Below, one piece after another: positions 36,201 to 47,149 of a DNA stretch of 64,000 nt. The position numbers and the translations under genes were made by a program. Source of the DNA: Amyelois transitella (Eukaryota > Arthropoda > Insecta > Lepidoptera > Pyralidae); NCBI RefSeq assembly GCF_032362555.1, contig NC_083515.1, positions 5,553,001-5,617,000 of the forward strand. The letters run 5' to 3'. The notes under the pieces were generated by a model that worked only from the letters and a program-made list of their open reading frames with translations, was not told the origin of the DNA and did not search any database. The stretch's first letter is position 1; each line of letters begins with the position of its first letter.

Positions 36201-39200
36201 ATGTACCTACCTACGTTTAAATTTTTCCAAAGATTAACCCTTACTATCGAACAAAGTTACAAACTCTACCTCATGTTAAAAGTTGATGGTTGGAATATGA
36301 TGAAGCTAGTTTTATGTATTTAAACTGTTCATTACCTACTAGCTTACACCTGTAGCTCCATCCGCATGAAAAAGTATCCTACGTCCTTCTTTGCGATATT
36401 TCATGAAGATCGGATCAGTGGTTTCAGTGTTTAACAAACTAACGCATTTATGAAATAAGTATGGCTTATTCATAAAATTTCATTGAAATTTCTGCAAATA
36501 CAGATAAATGGTGGTTTCAAATAGATACAATCATCAATAGTGGAAAATCGGTTACCTAATTGATTTAACACCCACTTGATAGAATACTTGTATTTTTTAC
36601 ATTTTATTGGTGCTAGTTAACCTGCTACCGTTTTTGTCATTTACTACTTTACTTTTTGTGGCTGAGTTAAATACTTTTCATGCTGATGTAAAAAATGTTC
36701 CATTCGTTAAAAGTTATTCGATAAAAGACCTAATGTTCACGTAGGTACTTAGTATAATTATTAACCACTACTAACGATACTTATTTTTCCTAATATAATT
36801 TTAAAAGTATTTCTTTTGTCTCAAAATCAATACCTTGTATTTTTAGATAGCACTTCTGTTTGTTAAATTAATTGACATGCTAAAAATTAAATAGCTATAT
36901 TAATTTGATTTACGAGGATTTACACACGTATCACATCATGATTTATAATTACATTTGATACTTCCTTTTCCTATAGTTTTCTTCCAACTAATGTATTACC
37001 TTTTGCTGATCTAACCGCTCGCAACTTTTACGTGTGTACATAATACTAGGGATTCTAAAAATAAATACATTATCATGCACAAAATGACGTTGTATTTATT
37101 TTATATTATAATTTACGCGGAGATTTCAATACTAATCTCTCTGATTCACTGAAGCAAATAAAATTAACTGCTTTGTAGGTTGTTGTCCAAATAGAGTATA
37201 TTTACTACATTTTACAATATAATCACTGAATCATAGTGCCTTTATTTGAATACTGCAATATTCTATTCATTAAAATATCCACTAGCAAACAGGAAGAGAT
37301 GAATAAAGCCTATAAATTATCATATTTCGTTTTAGTTGAGTGAAGTACTTATGCGACTTTGACTAAAAAGTTTTTCTTGATAAGAACTGACGTTTTCTTC
37401 TCTATTTTACAAAATACATCAGTATTATGGCCTAAGTAATAATCTTATTTATTTTTTTTCCGAAATACATTATATAATACCTTTAATCTTTAAACGGCGT
37501 CTGAGAATGTTCAATTTTGCAGATACCTTCCTATAATTTCTAAAAGACAATAATTTAACTAATATTTTTAATTTTGTTGTGGCTGTGATATCTAAGAAGT
37601 ATGCTTTGTGAAAAATACATTGAAGGTAACTACTTCCATAGTTTGTTTAATAATTTTATTAAATACACTTGTGGGCATACGTAGTGGCTTAGCGGCTTAA
37701 TCTTAAAGCAAATCTCGTTGGTATCAGGGAATTGGTCCATAATGTTATCAGTATCAGTAAGCAAATATTGACATTGTTGTCGTCGGCAGCTCCCACCGAC
37801 CTTGCGGTGGTGTGCGTATGTAGTAAGTTCCACGTAGGTAGGTACATTAGTCTTTAAAACTGAATTTGAAAATTTGAAGAAGTAGAAAATGCTTACATGC
37901 TGGTTTTGGTAGAAAATAAATATAGTATGCGCTGGCTGCGTCTCTTACCGTACATATTGTTGAAGTCAATCAGGGGGAATGTTCATTACCTTAACCTCTA
38001 AATCTATGTCTGAATGTCAATTCGAACACTAAACTTATCGTTATCGGTAATATAGCAGAGGTGCTTTATAATATCTTACGGGACAGCCAGAGATTTAGAG
38101 GTCACAAGACTAGAGTCAAGCTTATCAAGCACAACCTGGATATTTTAATGACTTTTTTTTATGTGACCTAGGCCAACAGGGTTGGAGTGTCCATCCCTGG
38201 ACAACGGCGACAGCTATACCCAGTCAGAGTTCCTGTCGCGGCTGGCCAACGAGTGTCGCTACGACCGGCTGCTGCTGCCTACCTACAACACCAGGGATAC
38301 TGTCTATGTGCACGCTAGTTCATATGTCTACTTTATACAGCCAGCGGAGGCCCATGATCTAGTGAGTATGTTTGTTCATAAGTTTTTATATTTTACGCTC
38401 TCTTTTAGTTTGGTTTGATAGCAAAGCCTGTATCCGTCGATCTGGGGTGTTAAAGACGGCATTAAAATTGTTAGCTGCATGACCGACACAGCCTTGCGGG
38501 ATTTTTTGTTGTATTGCATAAGCTGTTAACACTTCCGCTTTTAGTTTTCTCCTATGACAAATATTAACAGAAAGGAAGAATTGCTTGCCCTAGCTCGAAA
38601 TTCGACACCAAAACGTAGGTAATGTAAACTAATATTGTTCGTTATTTGCTTCAGAATTTCAAATTGCATTTTCTTTTGCAACTGCGGTGGGTTGACAAAC
38701 GGTTGGCATACTACCGGTTTTCGCCGAAGCGAATAAACATAATCGGGGAAAATGATCTGCGGGATCGAATATGGGTACCGCACTTGTATATGTCCAATGA
38801 ACAGTCATCTAGTTTGATGGGGACGGATAGTAAGGACGTGCTGATATCGGTGGCACCTGACGGAGAAGTCGTGTTCAGTCGACGCATGCAAGCAGTCCTG
38901 TACTGCTGGATGAATCTGCAAAAGTTTCCGTTTGACGAACAAACGTGTTCCATGAATCTTGAGAGCTGTGAGTATTTAGCATACTTTTCCTTAAACAATT
39001 TTACCGTTAAAAAAAGACGTGTGGTTCCCGGCACCAATAAAAAAAGAAAAGGACCACTCCATCTCGTGGATCTACCCATGGATGTCGTAAAAGACGACTA
39101 AGGGATAGGCTTATAAACTTGGGATTCTTCTTTCAGGCGATGGGCTAGCAACCTGTCACTATTTGAATCACATTTCCATCATAAAGCCAAACAGCTGAAC

Positions 39201-42200
39201 GTGGCCTATTAGTCTTTTCAAGACTGTTGGCTCTGTCTACCCCGCAAGGGGTATAGACGTGATTATGTGTGTGTAAAAAAACGTAATATTTAGTCATCTG
39301 TATCATACCTTAAGTATACATAAAACTTACTTAAACGAAAAATCTCTTTGTTTTAACCTATATTTTTGCACTTATATTATAATGATTTTTGTCTGTTATA
39401 AATTAGTTCAGAACCTGTGACCCGATTAGTTAGGGTTTCAACATTATAATATTATGAATTTCAAATTGCAGTATTCGCAGGATTTACAAAAATTTTAATT
39501 TTAAAATCAATAACTGTAATCAAAAACATAATGCCAAAGGCCTACATGCAGGCGTAGGTACAAATATTCTTCGAGGTTTTTACCAAATTGTTTAATTTTG
39601 TTCTTGTTATCTGATTACATGGTTTGTTATTTTCAGGGAAATACAACGCTTCGATTTTACGGCTGATGTGGGAAAAAGACATACCGCCGGTGCGCTTGTC
39701 TCCTGAACTCCACTTAACTGAGTATTCTCTCATAGATTTCTGGACCAATGAGTCCGTGGTTAGGGGTGACATAGCAAGTATGCGCCTCATAGGAGGTAGA
39801 TGTAATAATCACTTTCTTTACTAAACGTGTTGTTCATGTAAGTTACAAGGTACATAAGGCAAATATTCATAAATAGCTTTATTTATCTTTTATAGCTTTT
39901 TGTAATCTTATTATGATTTAGTTTAATTGGATAATAAATTGACAAGGTCTTAAAAATCAGTTAATTTTTTTTTTCATAGAAATTTTAAGTATCAATACGT
40001 GTCAATGAAGTGTTATGTAACAATTAATCTGTATTTTCCGTATAACGGGTATTCAAATTCAGTAGCTATACTAATAATTACCGTTATTGCCTCATGTACC
40101 TACCAGCTATTAATTTTATTTTATATCTTTTGTGTTTTCTCTATAAACCATATACTTTATATAGTTATTTCTAATTCCATTGCAACAGCTTGATGATAAC
40201 GCATTTAACGGGACATAGCCATGTACAAGCACAATATAATCCCTTTGCTTCCACCTACCTATTTGAATCTCAATTCTATCATAGAGCCAAAAAGCTGAAC
40301 TGAAACTGTTGGCTCTGTCTATCCCGCAAGGGATATAGATGTGATTATATGTATGTATGTACCTATTGTTTAACTTTTAATAAAAGGAAAATCTTTCGGC
40401 CATCAGTGGAACAGTATTTATTTATGTAAAATAAATTATATACATATTTACTTCATTTTGATACACGCAACATAAGGCAACCTGCATACCTTAAAAATTT
40501 AAAAAGATCAGTGCTAGACGATTATACCGGAACATCTACATACTACAGACTGACTATCCTCTACAATATACATATCCGCTTATTTACCAAGTAAAAACCT
40601 AAAATATAAACTTTTTGCTTATTTATGACTTTTCTCACAGTCTTAATTATTGTAGACCCTATAAAAAGATAGGTTTAATATGTATCAAATTCATCTCTAA
40701 CCTAACAGGACTTTCACTTCTATGTGTGTGTAGTGGGCAACGCACACGTTACTAGCCAAATATTAATTAACTTCTTAAGTGTCATATTTTTTACTATGGC
40801 ATAAATGTTATATGTGATTAAAGTTAATCATTTCATATACTTTTCTCGTATCCTATTTTGTCCAAATACCCAATGGACCGGGTAATGGCCAAGTAAAATA
40901 ACATTTCAATATTTTTCACTAATACGAAGCGCGTAAAATTGTGAAACGAGTACATTAGGAATTACTTTTTCAGCTGGTAACTACAGCGCCCTAAAGTTCA
41001 CTTTCAAGTTAGGGCGCGAGGTCGGTTACTACCTGATGGACTACTTCATCCCCTCGATGATGATAGTGGCTATGTCTTGGGTCACGTTTTGGTTACAAGC
41101 GGACGCTTCTGCTCCGAGAATTACTCTAGGTACGTTGTATTTTTCCAGCCAACAACTACAGCGCCCTAACGTTCACTTTCGAGCTAGGCCGCGAAGACGG
41201 GTACTACCAAATGGATTACTTCATCCCATCTATGATGATAGTGGCCGTGTCTTGGGTCACGTTTTGGTTGCACCCGAACGCTTCCGCGCCGAGAATCATT
41301 GTCGGTATGTTGTGTGTGCTCTGGCTCTGGGATACCCAAGCGATACCAAAAAGCTATGCTGCCTGTTTTTCTGCTCGATAAAAAGGGCTGTACTAACTAA
41401 CTGTTAGTTTAGAAACGTTTACAGATTAATATTAATTTTGTTAATAGACAGTAAAAGAAGGGAGCGATTTTAATACATTCAAATCAGTAGGTGTATAGTA
41501 TAAATTAGTTGTAGTTGTAGTTATTAATGAATTACTTCATCATTTGCTATTAAAAGCTATTCGGTTTTGGTAAAATTTCGATGCATACCTATATGTGCCT
41601 AGATAGTTTCATGTAATATTAACCTGTATAGTTGTAATATCAACTGAGTCATGTGTATGTTGCACTTACCTACTTTGTTCGCGCCAACTTTGTCATCTTA
41701 TTAAATACTCTACCATGCTTAATACTAAAGAATGCAGTCGATTATAGTATAAATAAATATTAGAAGGCTGCAGAGAAGACTAAAATTACAAATGACTCCT
41801 GGACGAGTTGAAAGAAGGCAGATGAGGAACATGGAAGCCAAAATCAGAAATTGTAGAAAGAGAGAGGGCGAGATAAGTGGTTCACTTTAATAACTTGTTA
41901 CCGTATTACTAAAACTATTGCCGTTATCCGAGTTTCACAAAATAAATGTGACTTTCTATTTCCAGGCACCAGTACCATGTTATCATTTATCACGCTGGCA
42001 TCGAGTCAGTCCAAGACGCTACCGAAAGTGTCGTACATCAAAGCCAGCGAGATCTGGTTCCTGGGCTGCATCGGCTTCATCTTCTCTGCTCTCGTGGAGT
42101 TCGCTTTTGTCAACACTATTTGGCGAAGAAAGTAAGTCTCAAATTCATACGTATTAAAATCGTTTTCCCATAAAATGGGTACATGAGGTAACAAGAAAGA

Positions 42201-45200
42201 AGCTATATGGATTGGAGTGTCCTTCCAACGTGCCCACTTGCACGTTGTCTTTGCCATTCCTCCTGGAAAGAGACGTGATTTTATTTTTTTCAAAATGCAG
42301 CCATTTATTAGGTCATAAACATTTTACTTGTAATCTAAGTAAAGAAGAAAGTTTAATATTCAAGTCGTGCTAGACTCCAACGCGATATTGCAAACAAAAA
42401 CATAATCTTGTTATCAAACATGGTCCAAATAAATATTATCTTGTTTGAAATCCCTAGAACTGAATAAACTTAACATTTGTATAATTACCACGTAAGGTAA
42501 ATATTATGTTTAATAGAAATTGCTAGTATTTTGAGGCTAATACAAATACAGATATATCACAATTTTTCTCCCTTACCTACGGGGTACCTAGAGCCAATAG
42601 TTACAAGACTTGATGGAATGGAGATCTAGATAGTGATAGAGGTTGCTAACCCATGACCTAAAGGAATGAATCTTGAGTTAATTATTCCAATAATATTATA
42701 AATAATTTATTCATTTAAAATTTGATTCTAAGCCGTGTGATTTCCGGCACCAATAGAAAAAAAAATAGGACCACTCCATCTCTTTCCTATGGATGTCGTA
42801 AACTGCAACTAAGGGATAGGCTTTTAAACTTGGGATGCTTCTTTAAGGCGACTAGCTAGCAACTTGCCACTATTTGAATCTCATTTCTATCATTAAGTTA
42901 AACAGCCGAACGTGGCCTATTGTTCTTTTCGAGAATGTTGGCTCTAACGTGATTATATATGTAAAATTTGATAACAAACTGTATCAATAGATTTACCTGC
43001 AAAGGCTTATAAACTAGGGATTCTTCTTTTCTTTTCTTATCTATAGTGAGATTCGGTTGCCGAATGGGTAAAGTGCCCGTTTAAAATGCGCGATGTGCAT
43101 AAAAGACGCAGATTCAAATCCCACCTCGGCCATGTACCAATGACTATTTTTGAAGTTATGTACATTATTTTGAAAAATAACCGATGCTCTTACTCCACAT
43201 TCAGGCAACTGGATGTATAACCACGATCGATCCAATACGGGATAGGTTTACCTGCAAAGGTTGCGTTATTTAAAAATTTATAAATATTTTCTTCAGGAAA
43301 GTAGTAAGCCTGAAGAAGGTGAACAGTAAGTACATTCTGAAGAGTACACTGACGCCGCGGCTAGCGCGCAAGGAGCTCCAGAAGGAATTGCAGGAAACTT
43401 CGCCGCAGCTGTCCAAGTCCAGGTCATGCTCGTCCCTCAATCAGGACACCAGCAGCGACCCCTCAGGACCTGCTTACAATAACTACCTGACTGTACACGT
43501 GAGTCTCACTCATCTCTGTGGAGAGGACCCCTTTGCGCCCCTTTTGACATTGTATTTTAAATGTATTATCTTACACATTGTGTAAAATATTACATTGTAT
43601 ATTAAAACTTAGAATATTTTAAGAACCATTTCACATTTTCGACGGCGCAGTGCTGTCCTCATTAGTTGTAGCAATAATCGCTTATAAACTTAGAAAACTA
43701 TAAACATAAACGTTTTGAGTCAAAAAAAATAATAGGATTTATAAATAAACATACAATATACAGGACAGAAATTGAGTTAGCCTCGAAGTAAGTTCAAGAC
43801 TTGTGTTATGATACTAACTCAATGATACTACCTAAAATATAGTAAATACTTATAAAGATAAAAATCCAAGATCCAGCTCAATCAGAGAAAGTTCGTTTCA
43901 CATCATGCTCTGGCTGAGATACGAATCCGGGACCTCCGGTATCACAGAGAATTAAATAGCCTCAAAATATTTTTCGTATCGTAGATGCCATAGAATATCT
44001 CGTAGCAGAAAAAATATTTTATATTTAGGATTCTACGTCGTAGCATGTTCGTAGCAGAATTCATAATTATTCTAATGTTATAAAAAAAGTCCTCTTCATT
44101 TGAACCATAGCTGATATTGTTTCTTAGTTATTGTCTAAGATGTAAATAGAATCAAATTTTCATTTAAATAAATATTGCACCATGAACAATGCTATAAATT
44201 ATAATACAATGCACCGATAGTACATTTATTGGTGTTATGTAATAAACGTAATTGATTAGGTACTCGTACATTCATCATCACGAGATGGCTTGTGCATGTT
44301 TCGTGAATTCTCACTGAAGGTTATTGAGATAAAAAATAATCTTTTCAATAAAAAAATACGAGTAATACTTATTTGAAAAGTAATAAAATTGATAATTGAC
44401 AAATACTCTGGCTTTTAGGCCGTTAGAACGAGAACATAGAGTTCAAATATACTGCACCGAATATAAGACAGTACAGACAGGGCCAACGCACGACTAAGAA
44501 TCGGGTTCGCCAGCCTTCGTTGCTTTAGTTTTTTCGAACGAAATTACTTAATAGTATGAAAAGATGATACAGTTAATCAGCCAATGGAAAAAGCTTCGGT
44601 TTGTACGAACCTTAAGCAGATATCAAGTGCTTCATAATTTTCATTTTCACATAAACTGGGTCTTATTATGGGGTAATTCTAGAAACTGGTTGTTTATCAC
44701 TATCGACGTTATTACACGGCATTACACAAAGCATGTCACCTATTTCAGGCTCACGTTTCGAAGTTTATTTTTTATGCAAATCACTAAACCAAACAAAACG
44801 GTATTGTTTTGCACCCTGTTCATGCAGTAACTTGTAATACAAGTACAATACTTATCAGTTTCAGTTTACGACTTATGTATGAACCATCGATAGCGTATTA
44901 TTTGTACACATCCGCATTATGCGTCTACCAATGCTATTTACTTCATTAGTCAACTCGTTAAGAACATTCACGACGTCGCTGTGTATTTTCCATGTGTTTG
45001 TAATTTCATCCGAAATAAGTACATATAAACGGTATTTTAGGATGTAAAAATTAAGGATCAGTTTTTGAAATAGCCAAACAGCAATAGCAATTCATCAGCA
45101 TGCTAAATAGTTCTTCGTAGTCATAATATAATAAAAATATACCAACAATTTTTGTTGGCTTTTCCAGAGTTTCCCGTCTGCGATGAATTTGCCGACCATC

Positions 45201-45431
45201 ACGACGCAGAGCTACGACGACCTCATCCAAGGTCCCGGAGGGACCCGCAAGCCGCCGGCTCCCAACGGGAACGGCAGCGACGGCTCCGACGAGCCCCCAC
45301 ACCACCATACCTGGACCCAGATGACGCCACAGGAGATCGCCACGTGGATCGACAAGCGCTCACGAGTCATGTTCCCAGTCCTCTTCATCTTCTTCAACAT
45401 CATCTACTGGACTTTCGTCTACTGCCTATGA
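24207..45431 (+). CDS. Cys-loop ligand-gated chloride channel, pHCl / insect group I type
   Basis: Pentameric plasma-membrane anion channel subunit. Exons: 24207-24277, 38172-38361, 38655-38967, 39637-39795, 40974-41129 (5a) or 41149-41304 (5b), 41966-42131, 43297-43498, 45168-45431; phases all agree; 506 aa. Exon 1 is a signal peptide (MTLRTILFSSCLLLLTSN), joined in phase across a 13.9-kb intron. The Cys-loop is C171-x13-C185 (CWMNLQKFPFDEQTC). Exon 5 holds TM1 and the A-P-R anion filter motif; exon 6 holds M2 (GTSTMLSFITLASSQSKTLP) and M3. Exons 7-8 hold the cytoplasmic loop with SYDDLI, and M4 (FPVLFIFFNIIYWTFVYCL) ends the protein. The ECPSL-NG and CRYDR ectodomain start, Leu-rich beta core and SYDDLI point to the insect pHCl/CG6927/CG7589/CG11340 cluster rather than RDL, GluCl or HisCl. 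Ligand (protons, or unknown) is inferred. Confidence 0.9.
24278..25736. other. channel intron 1, proximal part
   Basis: No exon recognised. AT-rich, with many 'taggtacct' microsatellite-like bits common in lepidopteran introns. The frame at 25243-25509 shows no domain. Confidence 0.4.
25737..26108 (-). mobile_element. tRNA-derived SINE, longest copy (family C)
   Basis: In reverse: the tRNA-like head with perfect box B GGTTCGAATCC (in 'aggttcgaatcccaccctgg'), then 'catgtaccaatgactaagtt', 'cattcaggcaactggatgta', 'ggttgcagaggtcagacggg' and 'actggtgaggatgcaactgg'. Related pieces occur at 3340, 28525, 32058, 35945, 43044 and 47770. Confidence 0.8.
26312..26548 (-). mobile_element. family A repeat, near full length
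   Basis: In reverse begins 'gtgtgattcccagcaccaat' and ends at 'gggatatatacgtgattatg'. All family blocks are present, with one small deletion in the middle. Confidence 0.8.
26600..28524. other. channel intron 1, repeat-derived and unclassified DNA
   Basis: At 26600-27000 there are degraded phrases of Helitron-like bodies ('tttcagcgtgatcggctctg'). The rest shows no exon, RNA gene or clear repeat. Confidence 0.35.
28525..28620 (+). mobile_element. family C SINE tail fragment
   Basis: 'gttgcggaggtcacacggga' and 'aattacccaatccgaggc' match the 3' part of the family C SINE at 25737-26108, in plus orientation. Confidence 0.6.
29020..29170 (-). mobile_element. RTE-type LINE 3' end, 5'-truncated
   Basis: In reverse it encodes the C-terminal tail of the RTE reverse transcriptase ([19 protein letters not shown]-like, then RSKWK and the terminal 'gtgattttatgtattta'). 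The same sequence is at 55390-55530 in plus orientation. Confidence 0.8.
29550..29720. repeat. diverged mobile-element tail with TCTG run
   Basis: 'acatataataaaatagtaaa', 'atattttgtctgtacattta' and a (TCTG)n/(TATG)n run. The same blocks recur at 30265-30335, next to a Helitron-like 3' end, so both are copies of one element. Confidence 0.6.
29938..30112 (+). mobile_element. family A repeat, 3' portion
   Basis: Contains 'gactaagggataggcttac', 'gttggctctgtctaccccgc' and 'aagggatatagacgtgacca'. Confidence 0.8.
30138..30391 (+). mobile_element. tRNA-like SINE head plus Helitron-like 3' end
   Basis: 30141-30205 reads like a tRNA ('ggtccagtggttagcgcg' as box A, 'agttcgagtccc' as box B). It is followed by the TCTG-run element and, at 30358-30391, by 'acgcggacgaagtcgcgggc' and 'aacagctag' then T, matching a Helitron 3' hairpin and CTAG|T terminus. 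Confidence 0.55.
30400..34840. other. channel intron 1, no clear features
   Basis: No exon. Contains a family C SINE fragment at about 32058-32200 (minus) and a short family A piece at 31625-31670 ('ggcttataaacttggaattc'). At 32220-32370 there is an imperfect inverted repeat ('gttgaatttctctga...', 'gggcagaaaaat'-type arms). Remaining sequence is unclassified. Confidence 0.4.
34842..35033 (+). mobile_element. family A repeat
   Basis: 'tctctttcccatggataaca', 'tcttgggattcttctttcag', 'ggctctgtctaccccataag' and tail 'gtgattatatgtatgtatgt'. Confidence 0.8.
35034..38171. other. channel intron 1, distal part
   Basis: Family C SINE pieces at 35945-36120 (minus). A Helitron-like end near 36140 ('gtagccacggcttcgcccgt') and bodies to about 36480. 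At 35575-35640 a degraded trace resembling the RTE tail (minus). Otherwise AT-rich with no exon. Confidence 0.4.
39018..39275 (+). mobile_element. family A repeat, full length
   Basis: Starts 'gtgtggttcccggcaccaat' and ends 'ggggtatagacgtgattatg' plus a TG run. It begins about 50 bp after the donor of channel exon 3. Confidence 0.85.
40258..40366 (+). mobile_element. family A repeat, 3' fragment
   Basis: 'tatttgaatctcaattctat', 'ttggctctgtctatcccgca' and tail 'gattatatgtatgtatgta'. In channel intron 4, upstream of exon 5a. Confidence 0.75.
40974..41129 (+). other. channel exon 5a (TM1 + pre-M2), alternative A
   Basis: 156 nt, acceptor TACTTTTTCAG, donor CTAG|GTACGT, phase 1/1. Encodes AGNYSALKFTFKLGRE..., TM1 DYFIPSMMIVAMSWVTFWL, then QADASAPRITL. 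Residues K/K/V/L before TM1 and QAD before the APR filter are the versions recalled in related insect channels, so this is probably the ancestral form. Confidence 0.85.
41149..41304 (+). other. channel exon 5b (TM1 + pre-M2), alternative B
   Basis: 156 nt, acceptor TGTATTTTTCCAG, donor GTCG|GTATGT, same phase as 5a. Encodes ANNYSALTFTFELGRE..., TM1 DYFIPSMMIVAVSWVTFWL, then HPNASAPRIIV. It is about 79% identical to 5a at protein level (11 changes in 53), with about 12 further synonymous codon changes and no stop or frameshift. The 19-nt gap (41130-41148) that separates it from 5a serves as both a donor and an acceptor region. Confidence 0.8.
42568..42964. mobile_element. two family A repeats, inverted pair
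   Basis: 42568-42680 (minus: 'ctacggggtacctagagcca' and 'tagatagtgatagaggttgc') and 42732-42964 (plus: 'gtgtgatttccggcaccaat' to 'aacgtgattatatatg'). They face each other in channel intron 6, as in Mkk4 intron 4. Just upstream, 42205-42290 is a short RTE-like tail. Confidence 0.7.
43044..43262 (+). mobile_element. family C SINE
   Basis: Head 'gccgaatgggtaaagtgccc', box B 'agattcaaatccc', then 'catgtaccaatgact', 'cattcaggcaactggatgta' and 'cctgcaaaggttgc'. It ends 34 bp before channel exon 7. Confidence 0.8.
43735..43975 (-). mobile_element. tRNA-derived SINE (family B)
   Basis: In reverse: damaged box A, 'accggaggtcccggattcg' region, 'tgagctggatcttggatttt' and 'aacacaagtcttgaacttac', tail AT-rich. 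In channel intron 7. Confidence 0.75.
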
Positions 45432-47149
45432 TTGTACGCGGTGCGGCGTATCGAATGACGTATAACGTTGATTCATACTGCGTCAACCTTTCGGTTGTTC
45501 AACAAATAAGTGTATCATAGGTATTTCAGCAAATGAGGAAAAGTTTTGGAATTTATCTTTCCTACTGGTTTGCAAATTTTGTTGTTTGGTATATAGAACA
45601 TTTAACTACTTGATCTTTTTTTTAAATACCAGACAAATTGGGATGATTGTACGTACATTTATTTAATAAATCACCAATAACCGGCAATAAGACAGTATGT
45701 AAGGGCCGTATATGTAAACTAAGAATCTTGATGCAGTATTTTTTAGTAAGTTTTGATATAGTTTGTTTTACCATAATTTGAAATACCCTATGAAGAACAT
45801 ATTATTTTTTGTATCATACAATACGTACGTGGCCATATTTTTGTAGGTAGAATTAATGTAGTTAAAATAATGTTCCTGTATTATTGAAAACTTGCCTAAA
45901 TAAAGTAAGTTCTTGGAGAAAAGAAACACTATGTAGTCTTTCACGAAAACAATGAGCAATTTCTTCACATTATTTTATTGTTAGTGGAACTCCACTAGGC
46001 TCATATTTTGCAAGTGGTTTACCCGTAGTAAAAATAGTCCGAGTTATAGTGGTAAAAAAAATTTGCGGCGAGGAAAGCCAAGTCAGAAGCCAGGGAAAAG
46101 TAAGTTAAGTCGAAAGAAAGAATAGGCAGCCATAGCTGCACCTTACTTGTTTCGAATGGAATGGTTGTGAATAATGTTACTTAATGTCCATTTTGAAATG
46201 TAGGCTTTGATTCTCATTTTTTACTTTATGACATTGAAATGTGCCTTGTGAGATTACTATTCCAAAGTAGTCATTTTAAGTATAAGTTTTATGTGTAAGA
46301 AAATAATGTAGATAGGCTTTTGAAAAAGAAAATATTCACTATCAATTTATATATCCCTACTATAGTACCATACCGTATTATGGAGTCTATAAATATTTCA
46401 CATAAGTATTTATATTTTTTGTTTTTATTTTTATTAATTTGTACTTAGCCGAGAAACCTTTTATTCATAATTTATACGATGCGCAATTATAATAAATAAG
46501 AAACCCAGTGTAATGAAATAAAAGTAGATTTTAACACATACAAATATAATGGCTTTACTTTCTAATATTCATAGCTAATCAGAGATACACAAAATAGTTA
46601 TAATTTTTACGATACTTCACTTAATTTTAATACAATAAGGTCGTAAAAGCGGAAGTCACCAGCAAACACTTTCGATACACTTCGGAATTGTTATAAAAAT
46701 CATTTGAAAATTGAAAACAACCGTTTAAAAATCATAGCATTGTGTTTTAAAGCATAAACCTGTGTGGAACATCTACTGCACAGTAAAACAAGTGATAATT
46801 GAGGTAGCTCTAAGACTAGATTAAGGCTGTACCAAACATTTCTGAAATTAAAGGAATACGTTAATTTCAGAAATATTTGCTATATTATCCCTTCACCCAC
46901 ATTATTCAAAAATAGGTTGGCAATGTTCTCAACAGAAACTTTACATTTTGAAGACAAAATATATCTATAGAATATAACCTTATTTTTCGTATTTGTATGT
47001 ACATTAATACGATATTTGAAGAAGATGTACTACAAAATATGAATTCTTCAGGCATCTCTTCTCTGTAAGTTTAGTATCAACCTGCGTCCAATCCATCAAT
47101 AGTAGCACGTAATTTTGATATTTTTTCCAAAGTTTCACATTGCCATGGT
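45432..47149. other. tail-to-tail 3' region of channel and kinesin
   Basis: Probably long 3'UTRs. AATAAA candidates on plus occur near 45665, 45899, 46492 and 46519; on minus, candidates (TTTATT) lie within the same stretch. No further exon or RNA gene was recognised. Confidence 0.45.

Noticed and set aside
38646-39101. 151-codon frame beyond the channel Cys-loop exon
   Set aside because: It reads past the donor at 38968 into intron and a family A repeat; only 38655-38967 is exon.
41036-41407. Continuous plus frame running from channel exon 5a through 5b
   Set aside because: It leaves the true frame at the 19-nt spacer; the second half is a shifted reading of exon 5b.
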